A program made the position numbers and the translations under genes. A DNA stretch of 64,000 bases from Jejuia sp047345485 (GTDB lineage: Bacteria > Bacteroidota > Bacteroidia > Flavobacteriales > Flavobacteriaceae), in contig NZ_JBLFEN010000004.1 in assembly GCF_047345485.1 (NCBI RefSeq), forward strand, positions 1-64,000, given 5' to 3'. Numbering within the stretch: position 1 is the first letter of the stretch; the number at the start of each line of letters is the position of its first letter. Below the pieces are notes generated by a model that searched no databases, was not told the origin of the DNA, and saw nothing but the letters and a program-made list of their open reading frames with translations. Positions 1 through 8,229 of the stretch are shown one piece after another.

Positions 1-480
1 AACATTCCCAGGTGGCCCAACAAGTGATCCAAACGATCCATGTAGTCCAATCGGAATAGATACAACAGATACAGATGGTGACGGACTAACAGATTGTGAA
101 GAAACCACAGGAATTGACGATCCGAGTACACCAGACGATCCAACAACATTCCCAGGCGGCCCAACAAGTGATCCAAACGATGCTTGTAGTCCAATCGGAA
201 TAGATACCACGGATACAGATGGTGACGGACTTACAGATTGTGAAGAAACCACAGGAATCGACGATCCAAGTACACCAGACGATCCAACAACATTCCCAGG
301 CGGCCCAACAAGTGATCCAAACGATGCTTGTAGTCCAATCGGAATAGATACAACGGATACAGATGGTGACGGACTTACAGATTGTGAAGAAACCACAGGA
401 ATCGACGATCCAAGTACACCAGCAGATCCAACAACGTTCCCAGGCGGCCCAACAAGTGATCCAAATAATCCATGTAGTCC
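1..480 (+). repeat. In-frame 144-bp tandem repeats coding calcium-type acidic modules
   Basis: Copies start at 1, 145 and 289 with a partial fourth from 433 to about 480; the phase is exactly 144 bp (48 codons), so copy-number change keeps the frame. The copies are nearly identical at DNA level (for example cca/gct at one codon, and gac/gca in the last copy), implying recent homogenisation or expansion. The array continues beyond the left edge, so the total copy number is unknown. Confidence 0.95.
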
Positions 481-1189
481 AATATCTAATGATTGTGAAG
501 CTTCTATTAGAGTTATTAAGTTAGCTGATGTTAGAGGTACAACATTAGGCAGTTTAATAATCTATACAATTGAAGTAGAGAATACAGGTGATTTTGACTT
601 AACGGGAATAGCATTAGTTGATAACTTTACTGATGCTAACGGAAATACTATCTCATTAACTGATGAACCTACATTTGTTGATGCAACACTGGGTAGTCCA
701 GATGGAACATTATTAGTAGGCGAAATAGCAACATATCAGGCTAGCTTTATTATAAATCAAGAAGCTATTAATGCTGGAGGTGTAAGCAATAGTGTTCAGG
801 TTACAGGAACTAATACAAGTGTTGGTACTGTATCTGATATAAGTGATGATGGTGATGATTTGGATGGTAATAGCACCGACGATCCTACATTCACAGAACT
901 TGGTTGTTTAGTAGTATTTAACGAATTCTCACCTAATGGAGATGGTGTTAATGACACTTTAATTATAAACTGTATAGAGAATTTCCCTAACAATAAGATA
1001 GAAGTATACAACAGATGGGGTAATATAGTTTATCAGGAACGTAACTATAACAATGATTGGGATGGAACATCTAACGGAAGAGCTACTGTAAATACAGATG
1101 ACAAATTACCACCAGGTACATATTATTATGTGTTGGATTTCGGTGATGGTTCAGAACCAAAAGTAGGATGGTTATATATAAATAGATAA
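1..1189 (+). CDS. Large T9SS-secreted repeat protein with C-terminal CHU_C (gliding-type) sorting domain, 5' end outside window
   Basis: Open from base 2 without a stop to the TAA at 1187-1189, so only the last ~395 residues are visible. First come 48-residue tandem repeats containing the acidic calcium-type motif DTDGDGLTDCEE (thrombospondin type 3-like), three full copies plus part of a fourth. Then a DUF11-like beta domain (about residues 160-285, with VENTGDFDLTGI), then a C-terminal domain with FNEFSPNGDGVND and VYNRWGNIVY, which is the type B (CHU_C/gliding-motility) sorting signal of type IX secretion. By family, such proteins are exported through T9SS and act as cell-surface adhesins or matrix proteins. 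A PorP/SprF-like gene follows 30 bp downstream, the usual partner of type B substrates. Specific ligand unknown. Confidence 0.9.
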   Translation, partial: TFPGGPTSDPNDPCSPIGIDTTDTDGDGLTDCEETTGIDDPSTPDDPTTFPGGPTSDPNDACSPIGIDTTDTDGDGLTDCEETTGIDDPSTPDDPTTFPGGPTSDPNDACSPIGIDTTDTDGDGLTDCEETTGIDDPSTPADPTTFPGGPTSDPNNPCSPISNDCEASIRVIKLADVRGTTLGSLIIYTIEVENTGDFDLTGIALVDNFTDANGNTISLTDEPTFVDATLGSPDGTLLVGEIATYQASFIINQEAINAGGVSNSVQVTGTNTSVGTVSDISDDGDDLDGNSTDDPTFTELGCLVVFNEFSPNGDGVNDTLIINCIENFPNNKIEVYNRWGNIVYQERNYNNDWDGTSNGRATVNTDDKLPPGTYYYVLDFGDGSEPKVGWLYINR

Positions 1190-1219
1190 TAAGTAAACGA
1201 GCTAATAAAAATTAAAAAG

Positions 1220-2152
1220 ATGATACAGAATACATCATTAATTAAAAGTTTAATTTTAGTAGTGTTTACTGCACTATTAAGTATAAAAACTAACGCACAA
1301 CAAGACCCACAGTATACACAATATATGTATAATACTATGAGTGTTAATGCAGCTTATGCAGGACAAAGAGATGTTTTAAGCGCCACTGCACTTTATAGAA
1401 CACAATGGGTTGGTATAGATGGAGCTCCAAAAACTGTAACATTTGGAATTCACTCACCATTGAGAAATGAAAGACTAGGTTTAGGACTAAATATTGTTAG
1501 TGACCAACTAGGACCAGCAGAAGAAACCAGTATAGATGTAAATTTTTCATATACTATACCAGTTAATGCTTCTGGAGATTTAGAGTTGTCTTTTGGTTTA
1601 AAAGGTGGTTTGCATTTATTGGATACCGATTGGAGTAAAGGTTTGTTTCAAAATCCCGATAGATTATTTAATGAGAATATCAATTTAATCTCACCAACTT
1701 TAGGGGCTGCATTGTATTTGCATTCTGATAGGTGGTATTTGGGGCTATCAGTACCTAATATGTTTACTACAGAGCACTATGATGATTTTCAAGAATCAAT
1801 CGCAACAGAGCGTTTACACTATTTCTTGATAGGTGGTTATGTTTTTGATTTAAGTGCAAGCACTAAATTAAAGCCAGCGTTTCTTGTAAAAGGCGTTTCA
1901 GGAGCACCTTTAATTGCAGATTTATCTGTTAATGCTCTTTTTAATGATAAATTTACTTTAGGTTTAGCCTACAGATGGGATGACTCCGTAAGTGGCTTAT
2001 TAGGTTTTCAAATTACACCAGGGTTATTTGCAGGGTATGCTTATGATGCTACAACAACAGCATTGAATAATTATAATAGTGGAACACATGAAATTATGTT
2101 AAGATTTGAATTACAGCAAATAGGTAAAATTTTATCACCAAGATTCTTCTAA
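1220..2152 (+). CDS. PorP/SprF family type IX secretion outer-membrane protein
   Basis: 310 residues. A signal peptide ends near residue 26 (TNAQ), followed directly by the family hallmark QDPQYTQYMYN and then GAPKTVTFGIHSP; the rest is rich in alternating beta strands of an outer-membrane barrel and ends in phenylalanine. PorP/SprF proteins assist secretion or surface attachment of type B T9SS substrates; here it lies 30 bp after such a substrate and 13 bp before a PD40-OmpA gene, a common three-gene arrangement in Flavobacteriia. It is probably a dedicated partner of the adhesin upstream rather than the core PorP of the secretion machine, whose other genes are not in the window. Confidence 0.92.
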   Translation: MIQNTSLIKSLILVVFTALLSIKTNAQQDPQYTQYMYNTMSVNAAYAGQRDVLSATALYRTQWVGIDGAPKTVTFGIHSPLRNERLGLGLNIVSDQLGPAEETSIDVNFSYTIPVNASGDLELSFGLKGGLHLLDTDWSKGLFQNPDRLFNENINLISPTLGAALYLHSDRWYLGLSVPNMFTTEHYDDFQESIATERLHYFLIGGYVFDLSASTKLKPAFLVKGVSGAPLIADLSVNALFNDKFTLGLAYRWDDSVSGLLGFQITPGLFAGYAYDATTTALNNYNSGTHEIMLRFELQQIGKILSPRFF

Positions 2153-2165
2153 AAAGCCAACTGAT

Positions 2166-4070
2166 ATGAAAAAAAGAATATATATACTATCTATAATTAC
2201 TGTTTTTGTATTTGCAACGTCTTATGCTCAAAAGGGTAAAGTTTCAAATGCTATAAAAAAGTATGAAAAACTGTCTTACGTAGAGTCAAGAAATGATCTT
2301 TTAAAGTTAGCGAATAACGAGGGCGCATCTCCTGAAGTTCTAGAGAAGTTAGCTAATGCTTTTTACTTTAATGGTGAAATGAATGATGCTATAAATTGGT
2401 ATAGCAAATTGATTGCTTTAAACCCACAAACAAACCCTGAAAATTATTTTAGGTATGCTCAGGCGCTTAAAGCAGAAAAAAACTATAAGGCTGCAGATGA
2501 TGCTCTTAGAACGTTTGCGTCATTAAGACCAGACGACTCTAGAGGTTTAAAGTTTTTAAATAATTCAAATTATTTAGATGTAGTGGAAACCATGTCTCAA
2601 AATTTCACATTGCAGAATTTAGATATTAATACTGCATTTTCAGATTTTGGAGCTTCTTTGCACAATGGTAATCTTGTGTTTGCATCTTCAAGAGATCAAG
2701 ATGGAAAAATTTACAGTTGGAATGCTCAACCGTTTTTAGATTTATTTGAATTGGATGCCGAAGGTAATGTTCAAGAAATCGTAGGCGATATCAATACAAA
2801 ATATCACGAATCTTCCACTTCCTATACAAAAGATAGCACTACAGTTTATTTTACACGAAATAATTATTATAACGGTAAGTTTAAAAAGAATAGCGAAAAT
2901 ACGCATGCTTTAAAAATTTACAAAGCAACTTTAGTTGATGGAGCGTGGACTAACGTAGAGTCTATGCCATTTAATAATGACGAGTATAGTGTAGCACACC
3001 CAGCTTTAAGTGTAGATGAAAAGCATTTGTATTTTGCTTCAGATATGCCAGGAACTAAGGGTATGTCAGATATTTTTGTTGTTGATATAAATGATGACGG
3101 TACTTATGGAGCGCCATTAAACCTAGGGCCAAAAATTAATACAGAGGGTAGAGAAAACTTTCCTTTTATAAGTGATAAAGGTGTTTTATATTTTTCATCA
3201 GATGGACATTTAGGTTTAGGTGGTTTAGATGTTTTTATGATAGAAGCAGAAAATATCAAATCTGGTGTATTAAAAAACATTGGAAAACCTATCAATAGCC
3301 CAAAAGACGACTTTGCTTATATTATAGATGAAGCTACAAAAAAAGGATATATTTCTTCAAATAGACAAGGAGGAAAGGGTGATGATGATATTTATAGTTT
3401 TCAAATACCTGAATGCGAATATGATATAGAAGGTACAGTAGTAAATAAACGAACAAATGAGATTTTGCCTAATGCAATAGTCACTTTAAAAGATGAAAAT
3501 AATAATATTTTAAAAACTTTAAATAGTGATGATAAAGGTAAATTTCAATTTAATTTAAGTTGTAAAGCGCAAACCTATATAGTTGAAGCACAAAAAGAAA
3601 AGTTTGAAGATGATTTTACAGATTTTATTGTAGATGCTAGCTCAACGGACGATTTAAAATTAAAATTATCATTAGAGCCTAGTGCTGCTAAAATTGGAAC
3701 AGATTTAGCACTTTTATTAAATTTAAATCCAATTTATTTTGATTATGATAAATCATTTATTCGACCTGATGCAGAAATAGAATTAGCTAAGGTTATCAAA
3801 TATATGCAAGAGTATCCTAGCGTAAAAATAGATGTAAGGTCTCATACCGATTCAAGAGGGCGAGATGCTTATAATTTATCATTATCTCAACGAAGAAACG
3901 CATCCACAAAGGCATATATCATAAATAAAGGCGGTATCTCTACTAACAGAATATCAGGAAAAGGCTATGGGGAAACGCGATTAACTAATCGTTGTTCCAA
4001 CGGTGTAAAGTGTTCTAAAGAAGAACACCAAAATAACCGAAGAAGTGAATTTATTGTTGTAGAAAATTAA
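2166..4070 (+). CDS. TPR-PD40-OmpA peptidoglycan-binding envelope protein
   Basis: 634 residues. Signal peptide 1-22, TPR-like helices about 30-120, WD40-like PD40 beta-propeller repeats about 160-415 (such as LYFASDMPGTKGMSDIF and LYFSSDGHLGLGGLDVF), a carboxypeptidase-regulatory-like domain about 420-505, and a C-terminal OmpA domain about 520-634 (IYFDYDKSFIRPDA, HTDSRGRDAYNLSLSQRR). The OmpA part binds peptidoglycan; the architecture resembles PorE of T9SS. It likely anchors the upstream PorP/SprF-like protein and secreted adhesin in the envelope. Last gene of the three-gene set; an intrinsic terminator follows. Confidence 0.9.
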   Translation: MKKRIYILSIITVFVFATSYAQKGKVSNAIKKYEKLSYVESRNDLLKLANNEGASPEVLEKLANAFYFNGEMNDAINWYSKLIALNPQTNPENYFRYAQALKAEKNYKAADDALRTFASLRPDDSRGLKFLNNSNYLDVVETMSQNFTLQNLDINTAFSDFGASLHNGNLVFASSRDQDGKIYSWNAQPFLDLFELDAEGNVQEIVGDINTKYHESSTSYTKDSTTVYFTRNNYYNGKFKKNSENTHALKIYKATLVDGAWTNVESMPFNNDEYSVAHPALSVDEKHLYFASDMPGTKGMSDIFVVDINDDGTYGAPLNLGPKINTEGRENFPFISDKGVLYFSSDGHLGLGGLDVFMIEAENIKSGVLKNIGKPINSPKDDFAYIIDEATKKGYISSNRQGGKGDDDIYSFQIPECEYDIEGTVVNKRTNEILPNAIVTLKDENNNILKTLNSDDKGKFQFNLSCKAQTYIVEAQKEKFEDDFTDFIVDASSTDDLKLKLSLEPSAAKIGTDLALLLNLNPIYFDYDKSFIRPDAEIELAKVIKYMQEYPSVKIDVRSHTDSRGRDAYNLSLSQRRNASTKAYIINKGGISTNRISGKGYGETRLTNRCSNGVKCSKEEHQNNRRSEFIVVEN

Positions 4071-4091
4071 TAATATTAACCATCAATTTAT

Positions 4092-4124
4092 AAAGCACCT
4101 AAATATATTTTAGGTGCTTTTTTA
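4092..4124 (+). terminator. Intrinsic terminator after PD40-OmpA gene
   Basis: Inverted repeat AAAGCACCTAAA / TTTAGGTGCTTT with a short AT loop, followed by a T-run, 20 bp after the stop codon. Confidence 0.88.
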
Positions 4125-4255
4125 TTTATAACAGGGCGAAACAAGTAATATTTTGTTCGTATTTTTGTAAATTATGATATGAGTATAAATTGAGTTTAAT
4201 TTACCAGTTTCACTATCAAATGATATCTTACCTCACTACTCATAAAAATTGACAG

Positions 4256-4780
4256 ATGAAAGAAGAAAAAGTAATTCTTGTTAACGAACAAGATGAACAA
4301 ATTGGTTTAATGCCTAAGCTTGAAGCTCATAAAAAAGCATTATTACATCGTGCATTTTCTGTATTTATATTTAATGATGATAATCACTTAATGTTGCAAC
4401 AACGCGCTTTGTCTAAATATCACTCTCCAGGACTTTGGACTAATACATGTTGTAGTCATCAAAGAGATGGAGAAACTAATATTGCTGCAGGAAAACGACG
4501 ATTGATGGAAGAAATGGGTTTTGTAGTAGATTTAAAAGAATCTATATCGTTTATATACAAAGCACCTTTTGATAATGGCCTAACAGAGCACGAATACGAT
4601 CATGTTTTATTGGGAAAATATACTGAAGCTCCAAAAATTAATAAAGAAGAGGTTGCAGATTGGAAATGGATGCCTTTAGAAGAAGTTAAAACAGATATTT
4701 CACTAAATCCCGAACTATATACGGCGTGGTTTAAAGTCATTTTTGATAAATTTTACAAACATATAAATATAAATTCATGA
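4256..4780 (+). CDS. idi: Isopentenyl-diphosphate delta-isomerase, type I (Nudix)
   Basis: 174 residues, normal length. Interconverts isopentenyl and dimethylallyl diphosphate in isoprenoid synthesis (quinones, carotenoids, undecaprenol). Visible features: metal/substrate motif TNTCCSHQ with catalytic Cys66, the Nudix-type helix AAGKRRLMEEMGF, and the acidic active-site pair in EHEYDH (Glu111, Glu113). A Bacteroidota -7 box TATTTTTG lies at 4160-4167, giving a leader of about 80 nt. Overlaps the following QueD-like gene by 4 bp (ATGA), so the two are co-translated although the pathways are unrelated. Confidence 0.95.
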   Translation: MKEEKVILVNEQDEQIGLMPKLEAHKKALLHRAFSVFIFNDDNHLMLQQRALSKYHSPGLWTNTCCSHQRDGETNIAAGKRRLMEEMGFVVDLKESISFIYKAPFDNGLTEHEYDHVLLGKYTEAPKINKEEVADWKWMPLEEVKTDISLNPELYTAWFKVIFDKFYKHININS

Positions 4781-5187
4781 GAGTAACAGTTAGTAGAAAG
4801 GCACACTTTAACGCGGCTCATAGACTATACAAGAAAGATTGGAATTTTGAAAAAAACGATGAAATATTCGGTAAATGTAATAACCCTAATTTTCATGGTC
4901 ATAATTATGAGTTAATCGTTAGTGTCAACGGAGAAATAGATCCAGAAACTGGTTACGTAATAGATATGAAAGTTTTAAAAGATATTATTAAAAGTGAAGT
5001 AGAAGACGCTTTTGATCATAAAAACTTAAATATTGAAGTTCCAGAATTTAAAGATTTAAATCCTACAGCCGAAAATATTGCAGTAGTCATTTACGATAAA
5101 ATGAAATCTAAATTAGATGGTGATTTAAAATTAGAAATTACACTCTATGAAACACCTCGTAATTTTGTTACTTATTCTGGAAACTAA
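4777..5187 (+). CDS. 6-carboxy/6-pyruvoyl-tetrahydropterin synthase family (QueD-like)
   Basis: 136 residues. Zinc ligands His15 (FNAAHRL) and His40/His42 (HGHNY), and catalytic Cys34 in GKCNNPNFHGH, place it in the 6-PTPS/QueD family, which processes dihydroneopterin triphosphate for queuosine or a tetrahydropterin. The QueD function (6-carboxytetrahydropterin for the queuosine tRNA modification) is the likeliest for a bacterium but no queC/queE neighbours confirm it here. Translationally coupled to idi by ATGA overlap. Confidence 0.9.
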   Translation: MRVTVSRKAHFNAAHRLYKKDWNFEKNDEIFGKCNNPNFHGHNYELIVSVNGEIDPETGYVIDMKVLKDIIKSEVEDAFDHKNLNIEVPEFKDLNPTAENIAVVIYDKMKSKLDGDLKLEITLYETPRNFVTYSGN

Positions 5188-5246
5188 ATTATTTGGGCTA
5201 TCCAAAAGTTAATAATATATATTTACAATAAATTAAAAATAGAATT

Positions 5247-5516
5247 ATGGCAAGTATTAGGAATTTAAAAAAAGATATAAACTACGTGTTTGGAGATATT
5301 ATTGAAGCGGTTTATGTTTGGGAATACGAAAATACAGATAAGGGCACTAAAAAAAGTGAAGCAATAATAGACGAAGCTATTGAAACATTTGATGAATTAA
5401 TTGCTAAGGTAAATGATAGAAATGTTGATAATAAAAAATCACAATTAAAAACAGTAAATAAAGAATTGGAAGAAAAAGGAAGAGCATTAATTGAAAAAAT
5501 TAACAATTTAGGTTAA
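5247..5516 (+). CDS. Small conserved flavobacterial protein, function unknown
   Basis: 89 residues, charged and probably all-helical (IRNLKKDINYVFGDIIEA, KNRELEEKGRALIEKINN-like C-terminus), no signal peptide or membrane segment. I recognise no domain; the pattern resembles short conserved hypothetical proteins of Flavobacteriaceae. Follows the QueD-like gene by 59 bp and precedes tRNA-Thr. The antisense frame is open here only because of the AT-rich codon bias. Real-gene status rests on good codon use and clean start. Confidence 0.7.
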   Translation: MASIRNLKKDINYVFGDIIEAVYVWEYENTDKGTKKSEAIIDEAIETFDELIAKVNDRNVDNKKSQLKTVNKELEEKGRALIEKINNLG

Positions 5517-5533
5517 TTTTTATTGGAGATTAA

Positions 5534-5563
5534 TTGCATAATATATAATACAAATTATATTTG
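5534..5563 (+). promoter_or_regulatory. Promoter of tRNA-Thr
   Basis: TTG at 5534-5536, 19-nt spacer, TATATTTG at 5556-5563: a full match to the Bacteroidota sigma-A pattern (TTG-N19-21-TAnnTTTG). The mature tRNA starts 15 nt after the -7 box. Confidence 0.8.
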
Positions 5564-5578
5564 CATCCATGAAAAAAC

Positions 5579-5652
5579 GCCGATGTAGCTCAGCTGGCTA
5601 GAGCAGCTGATTTGTAATCAGCAGGTCGTGGGTTCGAGTCCCTCCATCGGCT
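5579..5652 (+). tRNA. tRNA-Thr (anticodon UGU)
   Basis: 74-nt cloverleaf: acceptor stem GCCGATG/CATCGGC, D arm GCTC/GAGC, anticodon stem GCTGA/TCAGC with loop TTTGTAA (anticodon TGT), variable loop AGGTC, T loop TTCGAGT, discriminator T. CCA is not encoded (CTC follows the stem). The T stem GTGGG/CCCTC has one T-T mismatch at positions 50/64. Followed at once by an intrinsic terminator, so it is a single-gene transcript. Confidence 0.97.
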
Positions 5653-5661
5653 CAAAAAAAA

Positions 5662-5693
5662 AGCCTCAAAACTAAGTTTTGAGGCTTTTTTTA
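5662..5693. terminator. Bidirectional intrinsic terminator
   Basis: AGCCTCAAAA / TTTTGAGGCT with a CTAAG loop, an A-run on the left and T-run on the right. Ends tRNA-Thr on + and the converging DUF4369 lipoprotein gene on -, whose stop codon lies at its edge. Confidence 0.9.
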
Positions 5694-6392
5694 TTACTCT
5701 TCGTCTGCTCTTCGTAGTTCAATAAAATTATGTAATTCTTTACCGTATTTAGATGCTTTAATTTTGGGAGTAAGAGATTTATGTATAGTATCTAATAAAT
5801 TTAAATTAGCATCATAAATTTCTGAAAGTGCCAGGTAAGGAGCTACTTCACTGTCTTTATTATTTAATGCAAAATTTACTGTTTGTAAATATTTACTTTT
5901 AAAAACACTTAATTCTTTTTTCTGAATAGACCTAAGTAAGGTTGTGTCTCCCACCTTTCCTGCTTCAAAACGTTCTTTAATTAAATCTAAATTTCTATTA
6001 TTTAAACGCGATATTAGTTTTTGATAATCTTCTAAAACCTTTTGTTGTTCAGATCCTTTTATTTCAGCATCAGTTACAAAACGTTTTAAAGTGGTGTTAA
6101 TTTCTATGATACCTTTATCTGCAAAAAAACTAATTCTTTCATCTTCCTTAGAATTTTTATCAAGATCTAAAATAAACAAATCAGGTTCATCTAAGTCGGC
6201 ATATAATTCAAATTCAGAATTACCATTTACCAATACAGAATCTACAGTAACTAGAGTAGAATCAACAACCCGTTTAAGATAAACAGTTCCCTTCTTTAAA
6301 TCTTTAATATTTGTTTTTACAACTAAGTCTTTAGAGGTATTTGAGCAAGAAAAGATAACTCCGATAAGGAATAGAATACTGTATGTTTTCAT
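5694..6392 (-). CDS. DUF4369-like lipoprotein
   Basis: 232 residues. Lipobox LIGVIFSC with Cys16, so probably a membrane-anchored periplasmic protein. The section with KGTVYLKRVVDSTLVTVDS and GNSEFELYADLDEPDLFIL matches the DUF4369 beta domain normally found in front of a thioredoxin domain in Bacteroidota. No CxxC thioredoxin part is present: the C-terminal half is helical (about 110-232). It is thus a stand-alone DUF4369 protein; role unknown. Confidence 0.75.
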   Translation of the reverse strand: MKTYSILFLIGVIFSCSNTSKDLVVKTNIKDLKKGTVYLKRVVDSTLVTVDSVLVNGNSEFELYADLDEPDLFILDLDKNSKEDERISFFADKGIIEINTTLKRFVTDAEIKGSEQQKVLEDYQKLISRLNNRNLDLIKERFEAGKVGDTTLLRSIQKKELSVFKSKYLQTVNFALNNKDSEVAPYLALSEIYDANLNLLDTIHKSLTPKIKASKYGKELHNFIELRRADEE

Positions 6393-6445
6393 ATTAATAA
6401 ACGTATAATTAGGTGCGCAAATATCTTATAATTATTAAATATAAA

Positions 6446-7750
6446 CTAACCGCCTGCAGCAATTTTCATTAGTTCTGCACATAACATGGCGCCGTATGTA
6501 CCTACAACGTAACCAAAAACGGCTAATAATACACCAACTGTTGCTAGTGATGGATGAAATGCAGCCGCTACAACTGGAGCTGATGCAGCACCACCAATAT
6601 TAGCTTTACTTCCAACTGCGAGAAAAAAGTAAGGTGCTTTAATAATTTTAGCTACTAAAAATAATAGAACAACGTGAATAAGCATCCAAACAATACCTAC
6701 AAAAATAAGCCCTGGATTTTCTGCTATTTTAGTCAAATCCATTTTCATTCCTATGCTTGCTACAAGTATATAAATAAAAACGCTACCAATTTTACTGGCA
6801 CCTGCACCTTCATAGGTTTTAAGTTTTGTAAAAGATGCTAATATTCCAATTATAGTGGCAATTGTAATCATCCAGAAAAATTGAGAACCAAAAGACGACA
6901 TTGCAGAAGATGTATCTCTTACCGATTCAAAATTAGTAGTTAAAAATTTAGATATAGTATTAGCTCCAAAATGTGCAATACCAACAATAGTAAACGCAAT
7001 ACCTAAAATAATCATTAAATCGCTTAGCGTTGGCGTTCGAGAAATTTTATCTGTATACGTGGAAACACGATCCTTTAACTCTTCTATAGCACTTTTGTCT
7101 GCTTTTAACCATTTATCAATTTTTTCAGATTTACCAATACCTAATAGTAAGATTGCCATCCAAATATTTGCTACAACGATATCTACAATCACCATTCCTG
7201 CGTAGTTGTCTGTATTAAATTTATAAATTTCTAACATAGCAGCTTGGTTTGCACCTCCACCAATCCAACTACCAGCTAATGTAGCTAAACCTCTCCAAAC
7301 TGCATCTGGTCCTGCACCACCCACAGTTTCTGGTGATATTATAGATATTAGTAAAATAGCTAGTGGTCCTCCAATAATTACGCCTACTGTGCCAGTTAAA
7401 AACATAATCAAAGCTTTTGGACCTAAATTATAGATAGCCTTTAAATCAATACTTAGCGTCATTAATACCAAAGCAGCTGGAAGTAAATATCGGCTAGCTA
7501 TATAGTATATTTGAGATTTATGTTTAATTACCTCTCCAGCTTCGTTGGTTACCGACCATTCTGGAGAAATAATGCCCAAAGTGGTAAACGCTCCTGGAAG
7601 CATATACGCCATTAGTAATGCAGGAATGTACTTGTAGAATTTTTTCCAGAATCTATTAGAGCTTGTTGATGTATAAAAAACAAATCCTAGAGCTAGCATC
7701 AATAACCCGAATACAATAGTATCTTGTGTGAATATTGGTTGGTTTAACAT
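6446..7750 (-). CDS. DUF819 family integral membrane protein
   Basis: 434 residues with about 11-12 hydrophobic segments. Typical DUF819 features are the glycine-rich stretches AGSWIGGGANQAAMLE and AVGSKANIGGAASAPVVAAA, which give the two half-repeats of a transporter-like fold. The family (YjcL-like) is a predicted permease whose substrate is not established. Single gene; 53 bp beyond the start of the DUF4369 gene on the same strand, possibly co-transcribed with it. Confidence 0.88.
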   Translation of the reverse strand: MLNQPIFTQDTIVFGLLMLALGFVFYTSTSSNRFWKKFYKYIPALLMAYMLPGAFTTLGIISPEWSVTNEAGEVIKHKSQIYYIASRYLLPAALVLMTLSIDLKAIYNLGPKALIMFLTGTVGVIIGGPLAILLISIISPETVGGAGPDAVWRGLATLAGSWIGGGANQAAMLEIYKFNTDNYAGMVIVDIVVANIWMAILLLGIGKSEKIDKWLKADKSAIEELKDRVSTYTDKISRTPTLSDLMIILGIAFTIVGIAHFGANTISKFLTTNFESVRDTSSAMSSFGSQFFWMITIATIIGILASFTKLKTYEGAGASKIGSVFIYILVASIGMKMDLTKIAENPGLIFVGIVWMLIHVVLLFLVAKIIKAPYFFLAVGSKANIGGAASAPVVAAAFHPSLATVGVLLAVFGYVVGTYGAMLCAELMKIAAGG

Positions 7751-7915
7751 TTAAAAATCTTTTTAAGATTCTAAGATAAATAAAATATAATGAGTAAGTG
7801 TTTTAGTTTGGCATAGTAGTTGTTTATATTAAATCGATTACAGTTCGAATACTAGTTTATTGAGTGGTTACTTTAAACTTTAGAAATGTAATTTCATATT
7901 TTGGTTGGTTAGTTT

Positions 7916-7950
7916 AGAAAAAAAGCATCCTTTTAAAAGGATGCTTTTTT
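7916..7950. terminator. Symmetric intrinsic terminator in gene-free region
   Basis: Perfect palindrome AAAGCATCCTTTT / AAAAGGATGCTTT (about 7922-7947) with T-runs on both strands. On the minus strand it could stop transcription coming from the AlkB-like gene; on the plus strand no gene precedes it. Confidence 0.8.
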
Positions 7951-7977
7951 CATGTAAACCATTAACAAAATACGTAT

Positions 7978-8007
7978 TTCGTCGATGATTTTAGTTATAT
8001 CGACGAA
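7978..8007. promoter_or_regulatory. Inverted repeat, possible operator
   Basis: Perfect 9-bp arms TTCGTCGAT (7978-7986) and ATCGACGAA (7999-8007), centres 21 bp apart (two helical turns), 48 bp upstream of the -33 box of the predicted small-RNA promoter. There is no T-run, so it does not look like a terminator. Confidence 0.4.
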
Positions 8008-8054
8008 GTGTGTTAAAGAAATGTGTATTTTATCGATTAATTATGTTTTTAATC

Positions 8055-8083
8055 TTGATATTTCAATTCGGTTTATATATTTG
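8055..8083 (+). promoter_or_regulatory. Promoter without a protein gene downstream
   Basis: TTG at 8055-8057, 18-nt spacer, TATATTTG at 8076-8083, a near-perfect Bacteroidota promoter on +. No + strand CDS follows; the next + element is the terminator at 8201-8229. A second -7-like box AATATTTG is at 8130-8137. Confidence 0.6.
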
Positions 8084-8088
8084 AAGTG

Positions 8089-8229
8089 TACTAAATAATA
8101 TACTTTTTAGTTCAATGGATTAATTAATTAATATTTGCATTATGATGTTGATGTGGAGACCCCAAATCTAGCACATAATATAAAAAGCAAATTAAGAAGA
8201 AACCGAGTTTGAGGGAACTCGGTTTTTTT
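8089..8229 (+). ncRNA. Predicted small RNA (about 140 nt, or about 87 nt from second start)
   Basis: Bounded by the promoter at 8055-8083 and the intrinsic terminator at 8201-8229, on the strand opposite the converging AlkB-like gene, whose last 38 bp it overlaps antisense. The only in-frame peptide of note starts at 8143 and has 9 codons (MMLMWRPQI), directly after the second -7-like box. No known RNA family is recognised. Inference from signals only. Confidence 0.45.

Noticed and set aside
1..480. CRISPR-like array
   Set aside because: The repeat unit is 144 bp with no unique spacers, and it is in frame within a large secreted protein.
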